Source: an uncultured Sphingomonadaceae bacterium (GTDB lineage Bacteria > Pseudomonadota > Alphaproteobacteria > Sphingomonadales > Sphingomonadaceae). From it: a DNA stretch of 32,552 nucleotides. Below, one piece after another: positions 1 through 12,469 of the stretch. The notes beneath the pieces are model-generated. The model was not told the DNA's origin, did no database searches, and worked only from the letters and a program-made list of their open reading frames with translations. The DNA is taken from positions 1-32,552 of the forward strand of contig CADCVW010000007.1 in NCBI GenBank assembly GCA_902806235.1. The letters are read 5' to 3'. Each line of letters opens with the position of its first letter. Within the stretch, counting starts at the first letter, position 1. Made by a program: the position numbers and the translations under genes.

Positions 1-127
1 CGCTCCGATGTCGGATGCCCAGTCGAGCCGTGCATCGTATGATGTCACGACGAGAAAAGATGAATGATTTGCGAAGGTTATTCATGTTGACCGTTTGCGA
101 ATCTTCGCGCGGACATGGAATAGCTCT

Positions 128-142
128 CTAACAAATATGTTA
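128..142. promoter_or_regulatory. AT-rich palindrome upstream of the PEP-CTERM gene
   Basis: TAACA (129-133) and TGTTA (138-142) form a perfect 5-bp inverted repeat around a 4-nt spacer, about 50 bp before the start codon at 191. It lies in the most AT-rich part of the 190-bp leader and could be an operator or part of a promoter. No convincing -35/-10 pair could be placed. The 11-mer CTAACAAATAT (128-138) recurs at 16551-16561, upstream of the other PEP-CTERM gene. The regulatory role is inference only. Confidence 0.25.
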
Positions 143-177
143 AGCTAACTTCACCCGAACATGCTATGGTGACTAGA

Positions 178-183
178 AGGGAG
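178..183 (+). promoter_or_regulatory. Ribosome binding site of the first PEP-CTERM gene
   Basis: AGGGAG lies 7 nt before the ATG at 191, a good Shine-Dalgarno match and spacing. It supports 191 as the start codon. Confidence 0.6.
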
Positions 184-190
184 ACGGAGA

Positions 191-925
191 ATGAGAGCAC
201 CACTCGTTTTCGCTGCTGTTGTCGCGCTAGCAGGAGTCCTGCAACCAGACACAGCGCAGGCCCGTCGCATCGTTATCGATATAGGTTCCACCTATTCCTT
301 TGATGGCTATTGCAGCCGACAGCAGTCCGGAATTCCGGGAGGTGATTGCGAACCAGTGGAATTGCCGTTCGCCCTCAACTTGGGTGGAACGATGTTCAAT
401 ACAGTGGTTGCTCATAGTAACGGGGCCTTGTCGTTTGGAACTGCACTCGAATTCGATCAATTCTCTAATAGTCTAAGGGATTTCTCTACCCCGATCTTTA
501 GCCCGTTTCTGCGGAATGGTGAGGGATCTTCTGAGTTCGACCGTGATGGCGACTTTGTTGCTCAATTAGTGGTAGAAAGCAATAATCTGAGTGTTAACTG
601 GTTTTCATGTACGACTTCTAACACTTGTTTTCGGAATAACTTTGGATTATTTCTCACTAGGTTATCCGATGGTTTCTCCGTAGACTTCACGTACGGACCG
701 GACGGGCCAACTATCAACGGCCTTTCTGGGTATAATTTACCTACTGGATCGTTCGAGACATTCGGCGCTTTACGAAACCAGTCCTTCACATTCGATGCTA
801 ACGGCTCACCTCTTGCGTCCGCTGTGCCCGAGCCGGGCACGTGGGCGATGATGATCATTGGCTTCGGCATGACTGGCAGCGCCCTACGGAGGCGGCGGAG
901 CGCATTCGGCGAGGCTGCAGCCTAA
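191..925 (+). CDS. PEPxxWA-CTERM secreted protein with nidogen-like ectodomain
   Basis: This 244-residue protein is probably exported and anchored or processed by an exosortase system. Seen: an N-terminal signal peptide (about residues 1-24, ending near AQA), a middle all-beta-looking region, and a C-terminal tripartite sorting signal with VPEPGTWA at 212-219, a hydrophobic helix and an RRRR cluster. The middle carries a 'VAHSNGALSFG' stretch and, further on, 'FGLFLTRLSDGFSVDFTYG'. These resemble the NIDO (nidogen-like) pattern of animal and bacterial extracellular proteins; that match is my inference. Several cysteines suggest disulfides. Base composition is clearly more AT-rich than the rest of the window, suggesting transfer or relaxed codon selection. 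The next gene starts 27 bp downstream on the same strand, so the two may be cotranscribed. No exosortase gene is in the window. Confidence 0.85.
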   Translation: MRAPLVFAAVVALAGVLQPDTAQARRIVIDIGSTYSFDGYCSRQQSGIPGGDCEPVELPFALNLGGTMFNTVVAHSNGALSFGTALEFDQFSNSLRDFSTPIFSPFLRNGEGSSEFDRDGDFVAQLVVESNNLSVNWFSCTTSNTCFRNNFGLFLTRLSDGFSVDFTYGPDGPTINGLSGYNLPTGSFETFGALRNQSFTFDANGSPLASAVPEPGTWAMMIIGFGMTGSALRRRRSAFGEAAA

Positions 926-952
926 GCGGGCGAGCTTTGTAGAGCAGCGCCG

Positions 953-2980
953 ATGAGCGCCACGACCCTCGAAGAACCACCGGCAGCCGGTGCGGCGGCG
1001 CCGCGGCAAGCGGGTCGTCGCTACGCAGCGTTCATCAGTTACAGCAGCCGTGACCGCCGCTGGGCTGACTGGCTTCATCGTAGCCTAGAACGCTACACAA
1101 TTCCCATGGCTTTGCGCGGCCGTCCATCACCTGTCGGCCCGATTGGTGTGCGGCTGCCGCCCCTTTTTCAAGATCGCAAAGAGTTCGCCGCCTCCGCCGA
1201 CCTCGGCGCGTCGATCCGGGACGCGCTCGCCCTTTCATCCACCCTGATCGTCGTCTGCTCGCCCGCGTCCGCCGCCTCACCTTGGGTGGACGCTGAAATC
1301 CGCGCTTTCAAGGCAAGCGGGCGCGGCCACCTGATTCAGTGCGTCATCGTTGACGGCGAGCCAAACTCCGCCGACTCCGCCCGCTGCTGCTTCCCCCCCG
1401 CGCTCCGGGAGGACGGGACCGAGCCGCTGGCTTCTGACGTGCGGCGGGAAGGTGACGGAAAGCAGGGTGCGCTGCTCAAGCTCCTCGCGGGCCTACTCAA
1501 CGTCGGCTTTGATGACCTCCGCCAGCGTGACCTAGTCCGCCGCCACCGCCAACTTGTTAGGGTTGCCGCTGCTTCTTCGGGTGGGCTGCTGCTAACGACG
1601 GCGCTTGCTCTTGCCGCCGTGTTGTCGCGGAACGACGCAGTGAAGCAGCGAGATGTCGCGCGGCAGAAGACGCTTACCGCCGAGCGCACGGTGGAATTCG
1701 TCAAGTCTCTGTTCGAGGTGTCCGATCCCTCTGAAGCGCGGGGGTCAACGATCACAGCGGCCGAGATCCTCGACCGTGGCGCCACTCGCATCGATCAGGC
1801 GCTTGATAACGAGCCAAACGTAAAGGCGGAGCTGACGACAACGCTCAGCGAAGTTTACCAAGGCCTCGGGCTGTACCGCAGGGGCGACGCACTGATACAG
1901 CGCTCTCTACTGCTCAACGTGAATGATCCGGCAACGAAGACGCGCCAATATTTCACGCTTGGCAACTCGCAAGCTCGCCAAGGAAAGTATGTCGCAGCCG
2001 TTGCGACATTCCGAACCGCCCTCGCCCGTATCGATCAGGCGGCCGGTGGCACTCCCATTCCCGAGTCTGCTATCTTGATCGGGTTGGGTGAAGCATTGGC
2101 AGCGTTGGAAAAGTACCCGGAAGCAGAGGCAGCGATCCGGCGAGCTCTGGCCAGTGATTTGGGGAGCCTCGGCCCCCATGCTCCGGAAGTTGCGCGTGAC
2201 CTCGAAGCGCTCGCCCTTACCAAAACGTTTGCCGGTGATTACCGGGCAGCGCGGCGGATGTACGAGCGCGCCTCGGCGATCCGGCTTCGAGCGCAGGGAG
2301 CGGACCACCCGCGCATTTCCGAGAACCTGAACGCACTCGGCAGTATCGCCTACCTGCAAGGGGATGCTCGCGCAGCCGAAGATTATTGGAAGCGCACATT
2401 GCGGCTCGACCGAAAGGTTCTCGGCCCCGAACACCCGGACGTGGCCGCTACCCTTAGCAACATCGCCCGCGTCATGGTTGAGCGGCGCGGCTTTGATGAG
2501 GCCCGGCCCCTGCTTGAGCGCGCGGTTGCAATCAACCTCGCCCAACGCGATGACACGCACGACGATCTTGCCTTCACGTTCTGCAACCTTGGCCTAGCGC
2601 TACGTGGGCAGGGGCATACGTCCGACGCAATCACCACGTTCCGCCGAGCGCTGCGGGCAGCGGAGAAGCACGGCCACCGCAATCTTGCCCCAGTGCTGAC
2701 TGACCTCGCCGAGGCGCTGTGCGCGTCGCTTCGCTTCGACGAGGCCGCGCGCCTTCTCGACCGTGCTGCGCCGATTATGCGCGCTGATTATCCTGACGAC
2801 CCTTGGCGCTCCGCATGGGTCGAGAGCACGCGCGGTGATTGCTTGTTCGCCGCCGGCGATTCTGGGCAAGCGGCGCCGCTGATACGCCGTAGCAGCGCGA
2901 CCTTGCTCGCACGTTGGCCGGCGTCCAGTTTATACGGCTTGACAGCGGCTAGACGGCTACGGGCGTTGCCAACGACCTAA
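953..2980 (+). CDS. TIR domain - transmembrane - TPR protein
   Basis: This 675-residue membrane protein begins with a TIR domain (about residues 24-150: AAFISYSSRDRRWADWLH at the first strand, LFQDRKEF at 71-78, STLIVVCSPASAASPWV at about 96-112). A charged segment and one hydrophobic helix (about 205-224) follow, then a long helical region (about 290-670) of tetratricopeptide repeats of the 'A...Y.RAL.I....G..HP' type. The linker 'FEVSDPSEARGSTITAAEILDRG' type is known from TPR regions of bacterial membrane Ser/Thr kinases, so a TIR appears to replace the kinase. TIR domains either scaffold signalling or cleave NAD+. Glu77 is in the region where the catalytic Glu could lie, but I cannot assign it securely. 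Predicted topology is cytosolic TIR and periplasmic TPR. The gene is 27 bp behind the nidogen-like gene, with a weak ribosome binding site. Its substrate or trigger is unknown. Confidence 0.8.
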   Translation: MSATTLEEPPAAGAAAPRQAGRRYAAFISYSSRDRRWADWLHRSLERYTIPMALRGRPSPVGPIGVRLPPLFQDRKEFAASADLGASIRDALALSSTLIVVCSPASAASPWVDAEIRAFKASGRGHLIQCVIVDGEPNSADSARCCFPPALREDGTEPLASDVRREGDGKQGALLKLLAGLLNVGFDDLRQRDLVRRHRQLVRVAAASSGGLLLTTALALAAVLSRNDAVKQRDVARQKTLTAERTVEFVKSLFEVSDPSEARGSTITAAEILDRGATRIDQALDNEPNVKAELTTTLSEVYQGLGLYRRGDALIQRSLLLNVNDPATKTRQYFTLGNSQARQGKYVAAVATFRTALARIDQAAGGTPIPESAILIGLGEALAALEKYPEAEAAIRRALASDLGSLGPHAPEVARDLEALALTKTFAGDYRAARRMYERASAIRLRAQGADHPRISENLNALGSIAYLQGDARAAEDYWKRTLRLDRKVLGPEHPDVAATLSNIARVMVERRGFDEARPLLERAVAINLAQRDDTHDDLAFTFCNLGLALRGQGHTSDAITTFRRALRAAEKHGHRNLAPVLTDLAEALCASLRFDEAARLLDRAAPIMRADYPDDPWRSAWVESTRGDCLFAAGDSGQAAPLIRRSSATLLARWPASSLYGLTAARRLRALPTT

Positions 2981-3359
2981 TCCCTAGGCGGCTGCGGCAT
3001 CGAAGGCGGGCTTTGTGTCTCGAACGCAGCGGTACTGGCTGGGGATCTCTGTTGATGACTGCACATATAGAAGTGCAACGGCAGCCTCGTCACAAGAAAA
3101 CGCGGTCCGATATTAGTCGGAATCATAGCCTCACCATTTGGTTTTCTAAACGTCGACTTCGTGTGCGTCCCAGGCAAAAACAGACAGGCTATCTTCCGCC
3201 GATCCCGGCCGCAAACCAGCACCTGAACCAACATCCGATTGAGTGGAGCGCGCAGGCCATCCCGGATGTGCCGAGAATAGCGGCTACTGCGTTTCTCGCC
3301 CCGTCCGTTCGACGCCGCGTTACCCCGTTACTTCATGCGAAAATCCTGGCGAGCGCCGA
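2981..3359. other. Gene-free gap between convergent genes
   Basis: This 379-bp gap separates the TIR-TPR gene from the end of gltB. Open frames exist on both strands, but none shows a ribosome binding site, a recognisable domain or plausible codon use. No terminator hairpin with a T-tract is apparent after the TIR-TPR stop. The composition (moderate GC) resembles the TIR-TPR gene more than gltB, so the boundary of the atypical segment may lie here. Confidence 0.5.
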
Positions 3360-7897
<4,538 letters not shown>

Positions 7898-7901
<4 letters not shown>

Positions 7902-9361
7902 GCCGCCACCGCCGCGGCGCGCGCGCCGCTCGCCGCTTCGGCCTGAAGATGACGGTGCATCGCTTTCGCCGCCTCCCGCCCGTCGCGGATCGCCCACACC
8001 ACCAGGCTCGCGCCGCGCACGATGTCGCCCGCGGCGAACACGCCGTCCATGCTCGTCCGCCCGGTCGCGCCGTCGACGCGGAGCGTGCCCCAGCGGGTGG
8101 CGAGGAGGGCGGGCGCGGCGAAGCTGCCGGGCAGGTCCTCGGGGTCGAAGCCGAGCGCCATCACGACCAGGTCCGCCTCGTGTCGCGCTTCCGGTCCGAG
8201 CTCGGGCACCGGCCGGCGGCGGCCGGCGACGTCGGGCGGCCCGAGCCGCATCCGTTGGGCGCGGACGGCCGCGACCCGTCCGTCGCCGCCGTCCTCGAAG
8301 CCGGTCGGCGCGCTGAGCCACTCGAAACGGACGCCTTCCTCCTCCGCCTGGGCCACCTCGCGCGCGGAGCCGGGCATGTTGGCCCGGTCGCGGCGGTACA
8401 GGCAGGTGACGCCCGCCGCACCTTGGCGGACGGCGGTGCGCACACAATCCATCGCCGTGTCGCCGCCGCCGATCACCACCACCCGCTTGCCCCGCGCGTC
8501 GAGCTCCCCGGAGTCAAAGGCGGGCACGGCGTCGCCGAACCCCTTGCGGTTGGACGCGGTAAGATAGGCGAGCGCGGGGATGACGCCGGCGGACGGAGCC
8601 GCGCCGCCGAGTTCGCGAGCGCGATAAACGCCCGTCGCGACGAGCAGCGCGCCGTGACACGCGCGCAGCTCGGCGAAAGGCAGGTCGCGGCCGACTTCCA
8701 CGCCGAGGTGGAAGCGCACGCCGCCGGCGGCGAGTCGCTCGACGCGGCGCGCGACCACGTCCTTCTCCAGCTTGAAACCGGGGATGCCGTAGGTCAGCAG
8801 CCCGCCCGCGCGGTCGTGCCGGTCATAGACGTGGACATCGTAGCCCTTGGCGCGCAGCGCGTCGGCCGCGGTCAGCCCGGCGGGGCCGGCGCCGACGATG
8901 CCGACCGACTGCGTTGACCGGTTGGCCGTGGGGGCGAGCGGGCGCACCCAGCCCTGCTCCCACGCGGTGTCCGTGATGAACTTCTCCACCGCGCCGATGG
9001 TGACCCCGCCGAAGCCCGGCTCGATCACGCAATTGCCCTCGCACAGTCGATCCTGCGGGCAGATGCGGCCGCAGATTTCGGGCATCGACGAGGTCGCGCT
9101 GGACAGCTCGTAAGCTTCCTCGAGCCGGCCCTCGGCGGCCAGCCGCAGCCAGTCGGGAATGTGGTTGCCGAGCGGGCAATGCGTTTGGCAGAAGGGCACC
9201 CCGCACTGCGAGCAGCGCGAGGCCTGCTCCTCGGCCTTGGCGGCGAGGAACGGCCGCGCCACCTCCAGAAAATCCTGCGCGCGGCCGTCCGGCGGCCGCT
9301 TGGTCGGCTGCTCCCGGCCGACAGTTGTGAAGCTCAGCATGGTTTTCCGGGAAGCCGCCAT
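7898..9361 (-). CDS. gltD: Glutamate synthase (NADPH) small subunit
   Basis: GltD is the 487-residue flavoprotein that oxidises NADPH and feeds electrons to GltB. Seen: N-terminal 4Fe-4S-type cysteine sets at 50/53/58/62 (CSQCGVPFCQTHC) and 97/101/107/111 (CGRICPQDRLCEGNC), an FAD-binding GAGPAG at 157-162, and an NADPH-binding GGGDT at 298-302. A late 'GVFAAGDIVRG' closes the FAD site. The ATG at 9361 is preceded by a purine-rich GGGA; Met8 (9340) is an alternative start with GGAA just upstream. It is the first gene of a gltD-gltB unit and overlaps gltB by four bases, implying translational coupling and balanced subunit synthesis. Family identity is certain from length and motif order. Confidence 0.95.
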
Positions 9362-9456
9362 GATTCATTCCCGGTCCGCGTCGTTGCTCGGCAAGTCTAG
9401 CTGATTGCTGTATTGTCGGAGAAGATCATTTTCGATGCGCTGCACAAACTTCTTGT

Positions 9457-9738
9457 TCACCGACCGGAACTGCCATCGGTGGCGATGTCGCCGTGCCCGC
9501 TGATCACGACGAGCGGCAGCGCGCCGCCACGCCGGAGCAGCTCCTTCTGCACGTCCAGCCCGCTCATGCCGGGCATGCGGAGGTCCAGCAGGATGCAGCC
9601 GCTCTCCATCCGCGCCTGATCGAGGAACTCCATACCGTCACCGTAGATCCGCGTGGCGTAGCTCAGGCTGTGCAGCAGGAAGCTGGTCGAGGCGCACACC
9701 AGCGGGTCGTCGTCGACGATGTGGATGATCTACTGCAC
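9457..9738 (-). pseudogene. Remnant of a FixJ-type response regulator
   Basis: The frame reads as the first two thirds of a receiver domain: IIHIVDDDPLV with the acidic pocket, the phospho-acceptor in CILLDLRMPGMSG, and the switch serine in PLVVISGHGDIA. The text then breaks off after GHGDIAT and hits a stop at 9457-9459. The conserved lysine and the whole LuxR-type DNA-binding domain are missing. At the other end, a potential GTG start (9736-9738) is followed by CAG and an in-frame TAG (9730-9732) before the receiver begins. An intact family member has about 200 residues. Both ends are therefore damaged, and I call it a pseudogene. The sequence from 9456 down to 9368 shows no sign of the missing half. 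Confidence 0.75.
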
Positions 9739-9742
9739 GCCT

Positions 9743-10078
9743 TTACTCCCGCCCAGCCCGATGCTGTAGGATCGACGGTAGCGATGCAAGTTTTAGAAAG
9801 ATGAAACCCCGGCGATTCTCGTTTTCGAAAGACCAGCCGAAATAGAGCCGCTGCCGTACAGCGTCATCGGCTTTGGGCTGCAGCTGGTCGAGCACCTCCG
9901 CCGCTCCGGCCTTACCGGGTGCTGAGCCGCGGACCTTGCGTTCCCGGATGCAGAAATTTCGGCCATTTACTTCAATGTTTCGTGATCCGTGAGGCTCAGG
10001 TAGGATTATCCGCCCTGCCGTCGATCGACACCGGACGTACCGGCTTTGGCCCAGATAGGTCGTTGCCCGGTCAATCAC
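9743..10078 (-). CDS. Unrecognised 111-residue open frame
   Basis: If it starts at the GTG at 10076-10078, this frame overlaps the crotonase stop in a GTGA, the same arrangement as several true gene pairs here. It encodes about 111 residues, basic in the first half and ending FLKLASLPSILQHRAGRE. I recognise no domain, signal peptide or membrane segment. Base composition is less GC-rich than in flanking genes, and it lies against the decayed FixJ remnant. It may therefore be a small hypothetical gene, a gene fragment, or chance. The overlap is weak evidence on its own, because a GTG next to a TGA is common. Confidence 0.25.
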   Translation of the reverse strand: MIDRATTYLGQSRYVRCRSTAGRIILPEPHGSRNIEVNGRNFCIRERKVRGSAPGKAGAAEVLDQLQPKADDAVRQRLYFGWSFENENRRGFIFLKLASLPSILQHRAGRE

Positions 10079-10839
10079 CTGTCGAAGCGTCCCGCGCGTC
10101 CCGCCCCGCCCGCGAAGCGGCCCGCACCCGCCAGCCCCTCGGCCTTCAAGGGTGCTTCGCCGCCCGCCGCTTCCGCCCGGAGCGCGGCGGGGAGGTCGAC
10201 GTCCCATTGGCGGTGGGCGGACAGCCGGTCCGCTCGCAGACAGGCCTGCGGAAAGGCGGCGATCCGTTCAGCCAGCGACAGCGCCTCGGCCAGCGCTCCG
10301 CCTTCGGGCGCGAGGCGGTCGGCGAGGCCGATGGCGAACGCCTCCTCCGCCGCTACCGGCCGGCCGGTCAGGATCATGTCGAGCGCGCGGCCGTGGCCGA
10401 CGATGCGGGGCAGCCGCACGGTGCCGCCGTCGATCAGCGGCACGCCCCAGCGCCGGCAGTAGACCCCGAACACCGCGTTCTGGCTCGCTACGCGCAGGTC
10501 GCACCACAGCGCGAGCTCCAGGCCCCCCGCCACCGCGTGACCCTCGATCGCGGCGATCACCGGCTTGGAGAGCAGGGTGCGGGTCGGCCCCATCGGTCCG
10601 GGCCCGTCGAGGTCGTAGGGCGGCGGGGCTTCGGCGACGCTGCGGAGGTCGTAGCCCGCGCAGAAGGCGCCGCCCGCCCCGTGCAACACCGCCACCCGCG
10701 CGTCCTCGTCCGCTTCAAAAGCGGCGAAAGCGGCGCGGAGCTGCTCGGCGGTCGCCGCGTTGACCGCATTACGGCGCTCGGGCCGATTTAAGATGACCAG
10801 CGTCGTCCAGCCCCGGCGCTCGACCAGCACTTCCCTCAT
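10075..10839 (-). CDS. Crotonase-superfamily (enoyl-CoA hydratase-like) protein
   Basis: This 254-residue protein has the crotonase fold: the oxyanion-hole strands GGAFCAGYDLRSV (about 56-68) and AIEGHAVAGGLELAL (97-111), then a WGVPLIDGGTVRL loop (131-143). Crotonases act on acyl-CoA thioesters. Against rat mitochondrial hydratase, the two catalytic glutamates (144 and 164) align by eye to Cys128 and Asp154, so ordinary hydration of enoyl-CoA is doubtful. A subgroup with the 'CRRWGVPLIDGGT' signature is commonly annotated simply as enoyl-CoA hydratase-related. The ATG at 10839 overlaps the stop of the upstream acyl-CoA ligase (ATGA), so the two proteins probably act in one acyl-CoA pathway. 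The exact substrate cannot be told. Confidence 0.85.
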   Translation of the reverse strand: MREVLVERRGWTTLVILNRPERRNAVNAATAEQLRAAFAAFEADEDARVAVLHGAGGAFCAGYDLRSVAEAPPPYDLDGPGPMGPTRTLLSKPVIAAIEGHAVAGGLELALWCDLRVASQNAVFGVYCRRWGVPLIDGGTVRLPRIVGHGRALDMILTGRPVAAEEAFAIGLADRLAPEGGALAEALSLAERIAAFPQACLRADRLSAHRQWDVDLPAALRAEAAGGEAPLKAEGLAGAGRFAGGAGRAGRFDR

Positions 10840-12326
10840 CCTACCCTCCTTTCATGACCTTCCCAGAAGGGCTCGCGCAGTGCCCGGCGGAGCGGCTTGC
10901 CGACCGCGCTCAGCGGTAGCGCGTCGATGAAGCGCACCTGCTTGGGCAGCTTGTAGCCCGCGAGTAGCGCGCGGCAGTGTTCGACCAAGGTCGCCGGCTC
11001 CGCGACCGCGCCAGGGCGCGGCACGACGAAGGCGAGCACCGCTTCGCCCCACTTCGCGTCCGGCACGCCGACCACCAGCGCGTCCTGCACGGCCGGGTGG
11101 GAGGCCAGCGCGTCCTCCACCTCCTTCGGGTACACGTTGTAGCCGCCCGTCACGATCATGTCGGAAGCGCGGTCCACGAGCGTGAGGAAGCCGTCCGCAT
11201 CGACCCGCCCGACATCGCGCGTGCGCAGCCAACCATCGGGCGTCATCGTCTCCGCGGTGAGTTCGGGCTCGTCGCGGTAGCCGACCATGGCGAAGGGCGC
11301 GCGGACGAGCACCTCGCCTTCCTGGCCGGACGGCGCGTCGACCCGCACGTCCGCCTCGCGCGCGGAACGGCCGCAGGAGCTCAGCCGCCGCGGGTCGAGG
11401 TGGTCCTCCTTGGCGAGCGCAGCGATGGCGAGCGGGGCTTCCGTTTGGCCGTAGAACTGAACGAAGCGGGGTCCCAGCGCGGCCAGCGCGCGCTCGATCA
11501 GCGGGCGCGGCATGGGCGAAGCGCCGTACAGGATCGTGGCGACGGACGCGAACGCCGCCGGGTCGAACGCGGGGTGGTCGAGCAGCATGGCCAGCATGGT
11601 GGGCACTAGCATCAGCGTCGTGGGCCGTCCCTCCTCGACCGCGCGGAGGAAGCCGCCCGGCTCGAAGCCGGGCAGCACCAGCGCCGCGCCGCCGCGCAGC
11701 CAAAAGGGGACGAGCAGCGTGCCGGAAGCGTGGAAGAGCGAGGCCGCGTGGAGCATCGCGTCGCCGGGCCGGGGATCGACGAGGTTCCCCAGCACGTTGC
11801 GCGCCACTGCGCCGTAGCTCGCTTGGCTGTGGACCACCGCCTTGAGCCGGCCCGTCGTGCCGGAGGTGAACAGCGCGAGCACGGGATCGTCAGCCCGCGG
11901 CTTGGGCAGGCCGCCGCGCTCGGCCGCCGCGCCGTGGGCGAGCGCGTCCAGCGCCAGCGTTTCGAGCCCGGGTAGGTCGGCGGCGAGCGCCGCGGCGCGC
12001 CCGGCGAGATCGGGCGAGTGGATCAGCAGGCTCGCCTCGAGCCGCCGCAGCATGGTCGCGTGCTCGGACGCCGAGAGCCGCGCGTTGAGCGGGACGCGGA
12101 CCAGCCCGGCCTTCGCGCAAGCGAAGTCGAGCGGCAGGCTGAGGAGGCCGTTGTTCGCCAGAATGCCGACCGGCGCGCCGCGCGGGAGGGCGGCGGCGAG
12201 GCGCAGGCCCATGCCCGAGGCCAGTGCGTCCACCTCGGCGAAGCTCAATGTCGCAGGCCCGAAGCGCACAGCAATCCGCGGCGCATGGAGCTCGGCCCCG
12301 AGCCGGATCAAGTCGTCGAGGATCAT
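10836..12326 (-). CDS. Acyl-CoA synthetase (class I adenylate-forming enzyme)
   Basis: This 496-residue AMP-binding enzyme activates a carboxylic acid to its CoA thioester in two steps with ATP. Seen: the phosphate-binding loop LFTSGTTGRLKAVVHS (152-167), in which an alanine replaces the usual glycine after the lysine; YGQTEA; the hinge and ribose-binding block GWLRTRDVGRVDADGFLTL; GGYNVYPKEVEDAL; and the C-terminal catalytic lysine Lys477 in VGKPLRR. The ATG at 12326 (MILDDLIRLG) is chosen because similarity begins there; the frame stays open to 12623 without family-like sequence. It is four-base coupled to the crotonase gene. The substrate is likely a fatty, aromatic or branched acid, but the sequence does not settle this. 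Confidence 0.85.
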   Translation of the reverse strand: MILDDLIRLGAELHAPRIAVRFGPATLSFAEVDALASGMGLRLAAALPRGAPVGILANNGLLSLPLDFACAKAGLVRVPLNARLSASEHATMLRRLEASLLIHSPDLAGRAAALAADLPGLETLALDALAHGAAAERGGLPKPRADDPVLALFTSGTTGRLKAVVHSQASYGAVARNVLGNLVDPRPGDAMLHAASLFHASGTLLVPFWLRGGAALVLPGFEPGGFLRAVEEGRPTTLMLVPTMLAMLLDHPAFDPAAFASVATILYGASPMPRPLIERALAALGPRFVQFYGQTEAPLAIAALAKEDHLDPRRLSSCGRSAREADVRVDAPSGQEGEVLVRAPFAMVGYRDEPELTAETMTPDGWLRTRDVGRVDADGFLTLVDRASDMIVTGGYNVYPKEVEDALASHPAVQDALVVGVPDAKWGEAVLAFVVPRPGAVAEPATLVEHCRALLAGYKLPKQVRFIDALPLSAVGKPLRRALREPFWEGHERRVG

Positions 12327-12469
12327 GAGGTCATGGTCGCACGGGTAAGGGGCCGCGGCCAGAGCTGTTCGGGTCCTCGGCAACGTCGAGGGCCGAGCCT
12401 CCCCGGCTATGCCTGCGACTTCGTCGGTCTCGGGATGCCGGGTGCGCGGCGCAAGGATCCGGCCTGGGC

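Noticed and set aside
87-92. TTGACC as a -35 box for the first gene
   Set aside because: No plausible -10 hexamer lies 16-18 bp downstream.
937-949. 13-mer TTGTAGAGCAGCG, repeated at 16581-16593
   Set aside because: Several chance 13-mer matches are expected between all positions of a window this size, so it is not evidence by itself.
2977-3234. 85-codon minus-strand frame in the first intergenic gap
   Set aside because: No ribosome binding site, no domain, and proline/serine-rich irregular composition.
7902-8447. Upstream extension of the gltB frame (182 residues)
   Set aside because: It is antisense to gltD, arginine/glycine-rich low-complexity text, and GltB family sequence begins only at about 7860-7901.
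9365-9460. 31-codon minus-strand frame between the FixJ remnant and gltD
   Set aside because: A GTG overlaps the remnant's stop, but the peptide is short, unrecognised and lies in a decayed stretch. Noted under the FixJ finding instead.
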